64,000 nt of DNA from Inquilinus sp. Marseille-Q2685 (lineage in GTDB: Bacteria > Pseudomonadota > Alphaproteobacteria > DSM-16000 > Inquilinaceae): positions 806,001-870,000 of the forward strand of contig NZ_CAKAKL010000001.1 of NCBI RefSeq assembly GCF_916619195.1, read 5' to 3'. The notes under the pieces are model-generated. The model was given only the letters and a program-made list of their open reading frames with translations, was not told where the DNA came from and ran no database searches. This document shows, one piece after another, positions 28,707 to 37,026 of the stretch (position 1 is the first letter of the stretch; each line of letters opens with the position of its first letter). The position numbers and the translations under genes were made by a program.

Positions 28707-29276
28707 TCAGGCGGCCGTGCCCTTCCAGAACAGGTCGAAGCCGGCCTGCCGGATCGGCTCCTGGTCCTTGGGATTCGCGGTGATCGCGTCCATGACGATC
28801 TCCGCCAGCCCGAGCAGGACCGTGTCGATGTAGAACGGCATCCGGGCCGGATCGCAGTGGCCGGCGAGGCTCTGCTCGACCACCGCGCGGGCCTCGCGGA
28901 ACTGGACGTCGAAGCGCCGCAGGATGTCGGCCCGGATGCGGCCCGACACCTTGAGCTGGCGCAGTGCCTTGCGCCGGACCGGGTTGGCCAGCCCCCAGTC
29001 GATCATCCGGTCCCAGAGCTGCCGGACGCGGTCGCGCGGATCGCTGCCCGCCGGGCCGGCGGCGAGCACCGCAGCGGCGAGATCGGTCTCGATCTCGAGG
29101 AAGAGTTGGTTCAGCAGATCGTCCTTGGTCGGGAAATAGGTGAACAGCGTCCCTTCCGCGACGCCGGCCGCCTTCGCGATCTTGGCGGTCGAGGCGCCGA
29201 GCCCCAGCGCGGCGATCAGCTCGGCGGCGGCGGCCAGGATGGCGTCGCGCTTTTCTTCGCTGAGAGGACGGGCCAT
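28707..29276 (-). CDS. TetR-family repressor
   Basis: A 189-residue regulator. The N-terminal helix-turn-helix is STAKIAKAAGVAEGTLFTYF (residues 29-48). The C-terminal helical domain binds the ligand. It has its own start context (ATG at 29274-29276) and a repeated operator-like site 10 bp upstream. It precedes the SDR gene on the same strand, suggesting control of SDR and of itself. Confidence 0.93.
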   Translation of the reverse strand: MARPLSEEKRDAILAAAAELIAALGLGASTAKIAKAAGVAEGTLFTYFPTKDDLLNQLFLEIETDLAAAVLAAGPAGSDPRDRVRQLWDRMIDWGLANPVRRKALRQLKVSGRIRADILRRFDVQFREARAVVEQSLAGHCDPARMPFYIDTVLLGLAEIVMDAITANPKDQEPIRQAGFDLFWKGTAA

Positions 29277-29285
29277 GATCCAGAA

Positions 29286-29303
29286 TGAGTGAGTGGTTGC
29301 TCA
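29286..29303. promoter_or_regulatory. Putative TetR autoregulatory operator
   Basis: TGAGTGAGTGGTTGCTCA, matching the site at 28672-28689 at all positions except the four-base centre. Confidence 0.6.
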
Positions 29304-29411
29304 GCCATATGGTTAGAGCCGCTCTCTGATCAAGGGGCGTCCGAAACGATGGCGATCCGGTGCCGACTGTGCTCCGCTGCCACCCGCCCCGCCCTTCGAC
29401 CGGAGCCGCCC

Positions 29412-29891
29412 ATGGACAGCCGTCTCGACCGCATGATCGCCCGCCTCACCACCCAGCGCCGGGCGCTGGAGCGGGCGGCGGAGGAGATCCGCGGGATGCC
29501 CGGCCCGGTGCTGGAGATCGGGCTGGGCAAAGGCCGCACCTACAGCCATCTGCGCAAGCTGTTCCCGGAGCGGCAGATCATCGCCTTCGACCGCGACCTG
29601 CACGCGCCGGCGGATGCGGCGCCGGCCGGGGCCGACCTGGTGCTGGGCGATTTCCGCGATACGCTATCCGCCCTGCCCGGCCATCCTCTCGCCGCGCTCG
29701 CCCACGCCGATTTCGGCAGCGAGGACAAGGCCCGCGACGCCGCCCAGGCCGGCTGGCTGGCGGCGCTGATCGACCGGCTGATGGCGCCCGGCGGCCTGGT
29801 GGTCAGCGACCGGGCGATGCAGGCCCCGCGCTGGACCGCCCTGCCCTTCGACACGTCGGACTGGCCGTATTTCCTCTGGCGAGTCGGCTGA
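29412..29891 (+). CDS. Small class I SAM-dependent methyltransferase
   Basis: A 159-residue protein from the ATG at 29412 (MDSRLDRMIARLTTQRR). The SAM-binding motif I is VLEIGLGKGRTYSHL, and the acidic motif II is IIAFDRDLHAP. It looks like the small methyltransferase family of Pfam Methyltransf_17 (moderate confidence). The substrate is unknown. The last 43 codons exist a second time, decayed, at 34256-34379. The frame is open upstream to 29289 without a family-like N-terminus. Confidence 0.85.
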   Translation: MDSRLDRMIARLTTQRRALERAAEEIRGMPGPVLEIGLGKGRTYSHLRKLFPERQIIAFDRDLHAPADAAPAGADLVLGDFRDTLSALPGHPLAALAHADFGSEDKARDAAQAGWLAALIDRLMAPGGLVVSDRAMQAPRWTALPFDTSDWPYFLWRVG

Positions 29892-29914
29892 GAACGCATC
29901 ATCGCGTCAGGCGC

Positions 29915-29999
29915 TACCGCAATCTCATCTGCGCGCTGCAAATCGTTTATGCCGGATCGCGGGTGGTCAGAAGGCATCCGATCCTATTTTGATATGCGG
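29915..29999. repeat. Flank-related sequence, left copy
   Basis: This stretch resembles 36907-36990. A 20-bp core at 29949-29968 (ATGCCGGATCGCGGGTGGTC) differs at one base from 36941-36960. Similarity continues on both sides at lower level (ATCCTATTTTGATATGCGG here against ATCCTATCTTGTATACGG there). It lies between the methyltransferase stop and the giant gene and may also hold that gene's promoter. Confidence 0.7.
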
Positions 30000-30040
30000 T
30001 TCAGGCGCCCAGGGCAGCGGCCAGACAGGAGATCACCCAG

Positions 30041-33000
30041 ATGAGCATCCGCTCCCTCGACGCGATCCGTCGCGCCTCGCAGCCGAACCGGGGGAGCGGT
30101 CAGCCGGATGCCGACTGGCAGAGGGCGGTGCGCGATGCCCTGGCACAGCGCGCCGCCGTCGACGGGAAGAAGCCGGAGCTGCGGCCGGACGAGGAGGCCC
30201 ACAAGGTCGTCCCGGACGACACGTCCTGGGAGCTCTTCGACGGCGACCTGAAAAAGGCCCATGAGCATAACCCGCATGTCGACCTGGGAGAGCTGGACGT
30301 CGGCCAGGTCGTCTTCGTCGAGAAGGCCGCGCAGCCCGATGCGCCGCAGCCCTATGCCCCGAGCTACGACCCGAAGACCGAGCCGGACCTCGCCCTGAGG
30401 GCGGATCTCACGGCCCGCTACCTGGGCGGCACGGCCAACGGCAAGGACCGCCAGACGCCGGAGCAGCTCTACGGCGTTCCCACCGATAAGCTGGCCGAGA
30501 CCATGGCGGACGGCAATCCGCTCGACCAGGCGGCCTTCGTCAGCATGTATGGCGGCAAGGATCCGCTGACCGGGCAGTCGCGCAAGCCGCTCTGGGAGCA
30601 GATGGGGGTTTCGCGCGAGGAGCTGCGGCGGACGCTGGTCGAGCGCCCGTGGGAGGTCGCCTCGCACCAGCTGGGCCGCGACATCTCCGCCGCGGACTAT
30701 GCGAAGCTGCAGAAGATCGACGGCCCGCTCGGCCATATGCTGAACATGGGCGTCGACCCGCGCACGGCGCTGTCGATCCAAGCGACCTGGAGCGCGCATT
30801 TCCACGGCGGCTACGATCCGGTCAGCCAGGCGAAGCTCAAGCCGGTCTGGGAGCGCTGGGGCCTCGGCTCGGTGGATCAGTTGCAGGAGATGTTCGTCGA
30901 TACCCCGGCGGCCGCCATCGCCATCTCCGACCTGGCCGGCGGCAAGAATCCCGCCACCGGCCAGGCCGTGAAGGCGCCCTGGGGCGACCAGTCCGCCGAG
31001 ATCTACGGCGCGCAGCAGCTGAAGACGGCCCAGGACATCCTCGGGACCGACGTGCTGCCGGGCATGAAGTCGGTGGTGTCGGCCGAGGACGCGGAGACCA
31101 TCGCGCTCGGCTTCACCACGCCGAGCAGCGAGAAGCAAATCAAATACGTCAACCCGATCATGTATGCGCAGACCCCCAGCCTGCAGAACTCGCTGGTGAT
31201 GATGGGCGGCAACGTCATGACGAAGGGCATGACGGATCCGCTGGGCGGCGTCGGGCTGTTCGGGCTGGTAAAGGGCTATCCCCAGACCGTGATCGACGGC
31301 ACCAGCGGCAAGCTCAAGGCGTTCGGGAACTGGCTCGACAAGCACAACCTGCCGGGCCAGGGCGCGGCGGACAAGGCCGCCGGCCGGCTGCCGCAGCAGG
31401 GCGAGGACGAGCGGCGGATCCGATACCAGGCGCACGGCTTCTTCCAGGTCTTCCCCGATACGGGCGAGACCTACTTCCTGACCAAGGTCCAGCGCCAGCC
31501 GCGGGCGCTGAAGGGAGAGGAGCAGGATCCGAACTCGCGCTTCGGCAAGATCTGGGGGAACTGGAGCGCGCTCGGCGGCGGGGTCAATCTCTTCCTTGGC
31601 AAGACCGACGAGGCGGATGGCAGCCGCGGGCGCAGGCCGACGGTCCTCGGCATGAACTGGGCCAACGCGCCCGACGGCACCGTCGAGCGCTTCGGCGGGG
31701 CGCTGGGCGGCCCGCTGGGCGGGCTGGGGCCGAAGATGCCGCTCAGCACCCAGCCCTATCACTCCTATGGGCTGCAGTTCCAGATGGGCAAGACCCAGTC
31801 GGGCGAGTGGGTGCCGAGCGGCATCGGCGCGCTGACCGAATGGGGCACCAACCGCTACCAGGTCTGGCCGATGGTGACCTGGGATCCGGATGGCGGCGGG
31901 CTGACCGGCGGCACGCTCTGGGGCGGCACCGGCTGGACGCTGGGCCAGGTCGGGGTGCATTACGATCCGAGCCGGCCGACCACCCGCCTGAACCTGATGG
32001 GCGGCGGCACCGACGGCCGGACGCCGAATGTGAGCTATGCCGATCCCTCGGTCTTCGCCTTCGATCTCGGCGGCATGTACGGCAAGAGCGGCAAGTCCGC
32101 CGGCCTCGGCATCAGCGCCGGGAAATCGAGCAATGTCGAGGTCTCGGTCGACGTCGTCGGTGGCGACGTCGAGGCGGCCGAGCGGAAGGCGAAGGACTAT
32201 CACCGCAGGCTCGCCGCCGGCGAGATCACCGCGCTGGACCTGCCGCAGGGCGTGCGCGTCGCGTCGACCACGCAGGATTCGGCCTCGTTCCGCGCCATGG
32301 GCTTCTACGCCTATGTCAACGCCGGCTACAGCCGCGGCAGCGGGATGAACGTCACCACCGACATCAGCCGCGCCGGCGACGGCCGCTGGACCGTCGCGCG
32401 CTACGACGAGCCGAAGAGCGACTGGTCCTGGAACGCGGGCATCTTCGGCGTCGGCCCCGGCGGCCATTTCTGGGATTCGAAGCTTCGCGGCGAGTCCCTG
32501 GCCATCACGGCGCCGCCCGGCCCCGACGGCAAGCCGGCGCTGGACGCCGGGACGCGCGCCGCGCTGGACCGCTACCTGACCGAAGGCCTGATCCCCGGCG
32601 CGACCGGGATGGACGGGCGCTTCAGCGGCAGCACGGGCGAGACCTACAGGACCGTGCGCGACGCCTTCACCGGCGCCGAGCGGACGCTGGCGGACGCCAA
32701 GGCGAAGCCCGTCTCCACGGACCCGGAGGACGAACAGGAGCGGCAGGACGCGATCGCACGGGCCGAAGGCGCCTATGCCGACGCGCGCAGCGACCTGAAC
32801 GACTTCCTGCGCGGCCAGCTCAAGCCCGGGGACGAGATCATGCCCGGGATCAAGATCGAGTCCGTCACCAGGCGCGACACCAAGGGCAGCCGCCCGTCCT
32901 TCCTGGTCCCGCTGGAGAGCAAGACGATCACGCGCGGCGAGACCAGGACCGAGAAGAACACGGTCCATACCTACGAGCTGAGCCGGAAACCGCTGATCGG

Positions 33001-34219
33001 CTGGGACTACGAGAACCAGCACGCCCAGCGGACCGGGCAGAACAACGATATCTATCAGCTCTCCAGCACCGGCATGGCCGCCTACAACGAGGGGCACATC
33101 AGCCATTACCTGCCCATCCCCGTGCTGAAGGACCTGAAGAACCTGTCGGTCTACGAGCCGCTGTGGCAGGCCGCCCTGAAGAAGCAGGGGGAGCAGCAGG
33201 GCACGCTCTCGGTGCAGTTCACCGACGCCCAGATCGTCGGCCTCGGCCAGTCGCTCAGCCGCGGCGAGGACGGGAAGAGGCTCTGGGCCTCCTTCGCCGG
33301 CCGCGCATCCGGGGCGCTGGACGACCGGTTCCTGCAGAAGAACCTCGAATACCGGGACAATAACGGCGACCTGCTGAAGCTGTCCCGCGACGCGGAGGAC
33401 GTCCTGGAAAAGCACGGGCTGGGAGACAAATCCGCCCTGGCGAGGACATTTGAGGGCGTGACCTCGCCGGAAGCCTTCGCGGCGCTGAGCGACAGGGAGC
33501 AGGACGCCTTCCTCGATCTCACGGCCATGACGGCATCGGCCGACCACTCGCCCTATGAGACCGTCGCCCTGATCTCGGCGGTCAAATCGGAAGACCGGCG
33601 GTCCGACATGTTCCGGCGGGTCATCGACGGCATCGCCGAGGCCGAGTTCCCGATCTTCGGCAACACCAATTCCGGCCCGGGCATCGACAAGAAGGATCTC
33701 GGCAGGCGGGATCTCGGGCTGGACCGCGTCGTGTACACCGACGACCCGACCGTCGAATTCGTCCGCTTCCTGTCGGAGGATGTGAAGGACCCGGGCGCGC
33801 GCGAGGCCTTTCTGGCCCAGACCGGCTTCCAGGGACAGGCGCCGCGGGAGATCGAGAGCCGCCGCGCCAAGCCCCTCGATCAGCTGGCGAAGGAGGCCTC
33901 GGAGAAATACACCAAGGAGATGACGATCTATTTCCCGGGCGGGCCCGAGCCGACGGAGTACATCGCCCTGACCCATGACGAGGCGAAGGACATGGTCGGC
34001 ATCCTGGCCGGCGTCGCCGGACAGAAGGGCAGCGACGGCGCCTGGGATTTCATGAAGGAGCATGAGATCGACCCGGCCGTGGTGTTCTCGAGGCTGGACG
34101 AGAGCGGCGGCGACCAGGTACTGCGCCAGGCGCTGGTCGATGTGCTGCGTCCCGGATCCCTCGATCGCGGCAAGGCCATGGTCGAACTGCTGAACAGCGA
34201 GGAGAAGAAGGCCCGGTGA
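30041..34219 (+). CDS. Giant LysM-containing protein of unknown function
   Basis: A 1392-residue protein without a Sec or Tat leader. Residues about 53-94 form a LysM-like domain (HKVVPDDTSWELFDGDL, then NPHVDLGELDVGQVVFV). Next come two degenerate repeats built on GGxDPxTGQxxKPxWExxG, at about residues 170-200 and 265-295. The central third is Gly/Trp-rich and looks beta-structured (GGTLWGGTGWTLGQVGVHYD, LGGMYGKSGKSAGLGISAG). The C-terminal 400 residues are charged and helical. The start follows ACAGGAGATCACCC. LysM suggests contact with peptidoglycan or chitin-like glycans, and absence of a leader suggests a dedicated secretion route or lysis. Both are inferences. It sits inside the duplicated-end island. 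Confidence 0.75.
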   Translation: MSIRSLDAIRRASQPNRGSGQPDADWQRAVRDALAQRAAVDGKKPELRPDEEAHKVVPDDTSWELFDGDLKKAHEHNPHVDLGELDVGQVVFVEKAAQPDAPQPYAPSYDPKTEPDLALRADLTARYLGGTANGKDRQTPEQLYGVPTDKLAETMADGNPLDQAAFVSMYGGKDPLTGQSRKPLWEQMGVSREELRRTLVERPWEVASHQLGRDISAADYAKLQKIDGPLGHMLNMGVDPRTALSIQATWSAHFHGGYDPVSQAKLKPVWERWGLGSVDQLQEMFVDTPAAAIAISDLAGGKNPATGQAVKAPWGDQSAEIYGAQQLKTAQDILGTDVLPGMKSVVSAEDAETIALGFTTPSSEKQIKYVNPIMYAQTPSLQNSLVMMGGNVMTKGMTDPLGGVGLFGLVKGYPQTVIDGTSGKLKAFGNWLDKHNLPGQGAADKAAGRLPQQGEDERRIRYQAHGFFQVFPDTGETYFLTKVQRQPRALKGEEQDPNSRFGKIWGNWSALGGGVNLFLGKTDEADGSRGRRPTVLGMNWANAPDGTVERFGGALGGPLGGLGPKMPLSTQPYHSYGLQFQMGKTQSGEWVPSGIGALTEWGTNRYQVWPMVTWDPDGGGLTGGTLWGGTGWTLGQVGVHYDPSRPTTRLNLMGGGTDGRTPNVSYADPSVFAFDLGGMYGKSGKSAGLGISAGKSSNVEVSVDVVGGDVEAAERKAKDYHRRLAAGEITALDLPQGVRVASTTQDSASFRAMGFYAYVNAGYSRGSGMNVTTDISRAGDGRWTVARYDEPKSDWSWNAGIFGVGPGGHFWDSKLRGESLAITAPPGPDGKPALDAGTRAALDRYLTEGLIPGATGMDGRFSGSTGETYRTVRDAFTGAERTLADAKAKPVSTDPEDEQERQDAIARAEGAYADARSDLNDFLRGQLKPGDEIMPGIKIESVTRRDTKGSRPSFLVPLESKTITRGETRTEKNTVHTYELSRKPLIGWDYENQHAQRTGQNNDIYQLSSTGMAAYNEGHISHYLPIPVLKDLKNLSVYEPLWQAALKKQGEQQGTLSVQFTDAQIVGLGQSLSRGEDGKRLWASFAGRASGALDDRFLQKNLEYRDNNGDLLKLSRDAEDVLEKHGLGDKSALARTFEGVTSPEAFAALSDREQDAFLDLTAMTASADHSPYETVALISAVKSEDRRSDMFRRVIDGIAEAEFPIFGNTNSGPGIDKKDLGRRDLGLDRVVYTDDPTVEFVRFLSEDVKDPGAREAFLAQTGFQGQAPREIESRRAKPLDQLAKEASEKYTKEMTIYFPGGPEPTEYIALTHDEAKDMVGILAGVAGQKGSDGAWDFMKEHEIDPAVVFSRLDESGGDQVLRQALVDVLRPGSLDRGKAMVELLNSEEKKAR

Positions 34220-34255
34220 GGATCTTGAAGACCGTCCGGGCCGGTCGGCGGGCCG

Positions 34256-34379
34256 GCTGATCGACCGGCTGATGGCTCTCGGAGGTCTGGCGGTCAGCGA
34301 CCTACCGATGCAGGCGGCGCGCTGAACCGCCTGCCCTTCGACACGCCGGACTGCCTATTTCCTGTGTCGGGTCGACTGA
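34256..34379 (+). pseudogene. Decayed second copy of the methyltransferase 3' end
   Basis: This stretch aligns with 29765-29891. The first 21 bases are identical and about four in five bases match overall by eye. It carries a Trp-to-stop change (CTGGACC became CTGAACC) and small deletions (ACCGCCCTGC became ACCGCCTGC, and two bases are lost near the end), so it cannot encode the same C-terminus. It begins 37 bp after the giant gene's stop. Confidence 0.85.
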
Positions 34380-34760
34380 TGATCTCGAATCCGTTAAGAG
34401 ATCCAGCATTTCACAATAGAGACTGCCATTTAAACTATATTTCCAAACTGCGGCGTTGCCAATATATTCTCATAAGAGGAATTGTGATATATGGCATACC
34501 GGGAGAGACGAACGGCCATTTCACAGCATCAATAGCGCCTCCATGACGACAATCAGCACACCGACACAACCCTACAGATTCAACAATGCGCCTCCCCATG
34601 CTGTCGACCTTCCGACTCGCATTCAATGGCTCGATCAGAAATAGAGAGTTATTATTGATCAATATTGATATTATTGTTATAAATCTCCTCGCTTAGAAAT
34701 TATTGCTTACATGAACTTTTTGTCCATTTGCACCATCGATTGGCGCCGAAAGGAAGAACG
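34380..34760. other. AT-rich stretch upstream of the beta-helix gene
   Basis: About 380 bp with far lower GC than anywhere else in the window (for example ATTATTGATCAATATTGATA at 34651-34670). Three short ORFs (60-75 codons) have no recognisable product and no strong ribosome site. It must hold the promoter of the gene at 34761. It looks foreign or decayed. Confidence 0.7.
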
Positions 34761-36761
34761 ATGAAACACTGCATCATCCCAAAAGTTGTGTGTCGCCTGA
34801 TACCAGCGTCCGCCCTGGCGGCGGCAATCGCGGCCGTGCCGACCGACGCGGCGAACGCAGGAACGACATACTACATCAACAACAAGCTGCCTGGTTGCAG
34901 TAGCGACGCAACAAACGGTGGACGCACCGAGGATACTGCATGGTGCGACTTCACCTGGATCAGCAGGAAGACGCTCGGCCCGGGCGACCGGGTCCGGTTG
35001 GCCCGGGGCGCACGATGGAACAAGATGCTATGGCTGCGGGGCGAGGGCGCGGATACCGCCCCCATCGTGCTGGATGCCTATGGCAAAGACAGTGAACAAC
35101 CACCGGTGATCGCGTACAACAGCGACGCTATTGATGTCGGTGGGTCCCGCCCCCTGCAAGAGGTCGGTATCGCCCTGCTCAACCCGAGCAATTTCGTGGT
35201 GCGCGATCTGGAGGTCGACGGCAGAAAAGACAACACGGCGAAACTCAAGTACGGCATCCACATATACTATACCAATCCAGGGAAGCGTAACCTTCGTATC
35301 GAAAACGTGTATGTGCACCACAACAATATTGGAATACTGATCGCGGGGTTTTCAGTTCTGCCGCCGGAAGAGATACCGCTGACCGGGCTTCAGGTCGTGG
35401 GCGTGAGGGGCGAGAACAATGAACAGTCGATCACGACGACTCGTTACGAAGGATTGGGAAAAGGCTTAGAGTTCACGCCGGTCGTCGAAGATGCAGTGTT
35501 CAGTCAGCTATCTCTGATCAATGACGATGGTCAGCCCAGACTCATCGAATCGACCTGCGATAATGCGCTGCAGCTCAACTTCGTCGAAAACGCGACGGTG
35601 ATCAATTCGCGGATCAGCGGGGCTGTTGGCTGTTATGCACCAAAGGGAACCGCTGCTATCCTTATCCAAAACACCAGGGACTCCCGGGTCGTCAACAACA
35701 TTATCGTCGACACCCAAGACTCCGGATCCACCGACATGACTGGCGTGGCCTATCAGGCGTGGACGAGCAACGTGTCTACCATCGGGAATTATGTTGGCAC
35801 CACGGCAGGGGCAGGCATCGAAGTCCTCGGCTTCAAAGGGAATAATGCCAATGCAACTGTTTCGTCAAACGTGGTGGTCAACTATGGGTTCGGCGAGAGA
35901 GTCTTGCCCCACAACGAGGTGGCCTTCTTAACCGAGGGAGACAGGGAGTGCAAATTGGATCCCGACGGGATGCCGGTGCCAGGATTGGGAACATCGGCCC
36001 CGACCGGCGTTCTTAGCAACAATATTTACGGCAATACTAGCAACAACCATCCTAATGGCTATCTTTACGGCAGTAAATTTATCAACAATGGCACTTTTAT
36101 GACCTTTTATAAATTTGACATTTCTGACAACTGCAAGATACCAGAGACCGAAACAGAAGTATGGTTTGGCGCGCGGGACTTCGATTCCACGCAGTGGGTT
36201 CGGAACTGGGGCTATGCATATTCCAGGGATGGCCAAGATTTCGGTAGCATGACCTATAATCCCAACACCAAGCGCTGGCAGATGGGCAACATGGACGCTC
36301 CGCCGTTCATTGATGAATGGACCATGCAACCTGGGCCCGGAATCCCGGTGGCGCGGGTCTGGAGGGCTCCGAAAGCGGGCACCGTCACGATACGCGGCTT
36401 TGCCGTCATCAGCCCTTTGGACGTCGACCAGCCGAGCAGAATAGGCGATGGAGTAGGTGTGCAGGTGGTTCTCAAGCACACCAGTCCCAATGGCGCGACG
36501 ACCACGGAGACCGTGTTCGAGACGCGGCCAATCGGCAGCAATTCCGATGACCGCGGCTTTAGAACCACCGTCAACAGCCTCAACGTCGCCGCGGGCGACA
36601 GGGTGCTCTTCGTTGTCGACGACGGCGGAGCCGGGAACAATATCAACGACGTGGTCAGTTGGACACCATCCATCGCCTATATTGACGCCGGCGCATGCAA
36701 AGCAACGGTGGCGGCAGAGGCACCAGCCCCAACAACACCAGACCCGTGCTCAATTCCGTGA
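34761..36761 (+). CDS. Secreted right-handed beta-helix protein
   Basis: A 666-residue protein from the ATG at 34761 (MKHCIIPKVV), which follows AAAGGAAGAACG. The signal peptide ends near ANA. Residues about 25-430 show the Asn-rich strands and turns of a parallel beta-helix (pectate-lyase-like fold: NFVVRDLEVDG, LRIENVYVHHNNIGILIAG, RVVNNIIVDT, VSSNVVVNY). The C-terminal 200 residues form a beta-sandwich-like module (GTVTIRGFAVISP, GDRVLFVVDDGG). Codon use is visibly more AT-rich than neighbours. Polysaccharide binding or cleavage is likely, but I see no specific lyase signature, so the activity is open. Confidence 0.8.
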   Translation: MKHCIIPKVVCRLIPASALAAAIAAVPTDAANAGTTYYINNKLPGCSSDATNGGRTEDTAWCDFTWISRKTLGPGDRVRLARGARWNKMLWLRGEGADTAPIVLDAYGKDSEQPPVIAYNSDAIDVGGSRPLQEVGIALLNPSNFVVRDLEVDGRKDNTAKLKYGIHIYYTNPGKRNLRIENVYVHHNNIGILIAGFSVLPPEEIPLTGLQVVGVRGENNEQSITTTRYEGLGKGLEFTPVVEDAVFSQLSLINDDGQPRLIESTCDNALQLNFVENATVINSRISGAVGCYAPKGTAAILIQNTRDSRVVNNIIVDTQDSGSTDMTGVAYQAWTSNVSTIGNYVGTTAGAGIEVLGFKGNNANATVSSNVVVNYGFGERVLPHNEVAFLTEGDRECKLDPDGMPVPGLGTSAPTGVLSNNIYGNTSNNHPNGYLYGSKFINNGTFMTFYKFDISDNCKIPETETEVWFGARDFDSTQWVRNWGYAYSRDGQDFGSMTYNPNTKRWQMGNMDAPPFIDEWTMQPGPGIPVARVWRAPKAGTVTIRGFAVISPLDVDQPSRIGDGVGVQVVLKHTSPNGATTTETVFETRPIGSNSDDRGFRTTVNSLNVAAGDRVLFVVDDGGAGNNINDVVSWTPSIAYIDAGACKATVAAEAPAPTTPDPCSIP

Positions 36762-36808
36762 GTGCACGAATTCGTTGTTGATGTGGGCATCCGGCCTTGA
36801 GCCGTGAA

Positions 36809-36890
36809 CGTGGCGATCCATAGGGCCGAAGCTGCCGGATCGCCACGCTCCTGCGGGCCCGCAATGACGACGACGGATAGTCATTGCGGG
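36809..36890. repeat. Two consecutive hairpins (11-bp arms each)
   Basis: CGTGGCGATCC / GGATCGCCACG (36809-36819 with 36837-36847) and CCCGCAATGAC / GTCATTGCGGG (36858-36868 with 36880-36890). The motifs resemble the dispersed GTCATTGCGGG-type palindromes of alphaproteobacteria. It may also terminate the beta-helix gene. Confidence 0.75.
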
Positions 36891-36906
36891 TATCCTAACT
36901 TTTCGC

Positions 36907-36990
36907 ATCCGCAGCAGCAGTTCCGCACTGCAACACACCCATGCCGGATCGGGGGTGGTCCGGGCGCGCTCCATCCTATCTTGTATACGG
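36907..36990. repeat. Flank-related sequence, right copy
   Basis: Partner of 29915-29999 (see there). It lies directly upstream of the symporter gene and includes CTTGTATACGG, which looks like half of a GntR-type TTGTATACAA site, so it may be that gene's control region. Confidence 0.7.
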
Positions 36991-37026
36991 AATGCACGGG
37001 TCACCCGAGCAAGACGCGAGTGAGTG

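Noticed and set aside
26178-29288. Plus-strand ORF of 1036 codons
   Set aside because: It is antisense to OpgD-like, SDR and tetR genes, which are all confidently identified.
30649-33363. Plus-strand ORF of 904 codons inside the giant gene
   Set aside because: It is a shifted frame with Arg/Gly-rich low-complexity sequence and no ribosome site.
29984-34063. Minus-strand ORF of 1359 codons opposite the giant LysM gene
   Set aside because: Both frames are open because of GC bias. The plus frame has a ribosome site and a LysM-like domain; the minus frame is Arg/Leu/Gly/Asp-rich with no domain.
34435-34662. 75-codon minus-strand ORF in the AT-rich stretch
   Set aside because: It has no convincing ribosome site or family, and cysteine/aromatic content could be chance. 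It is left as part of the AT-rich region.
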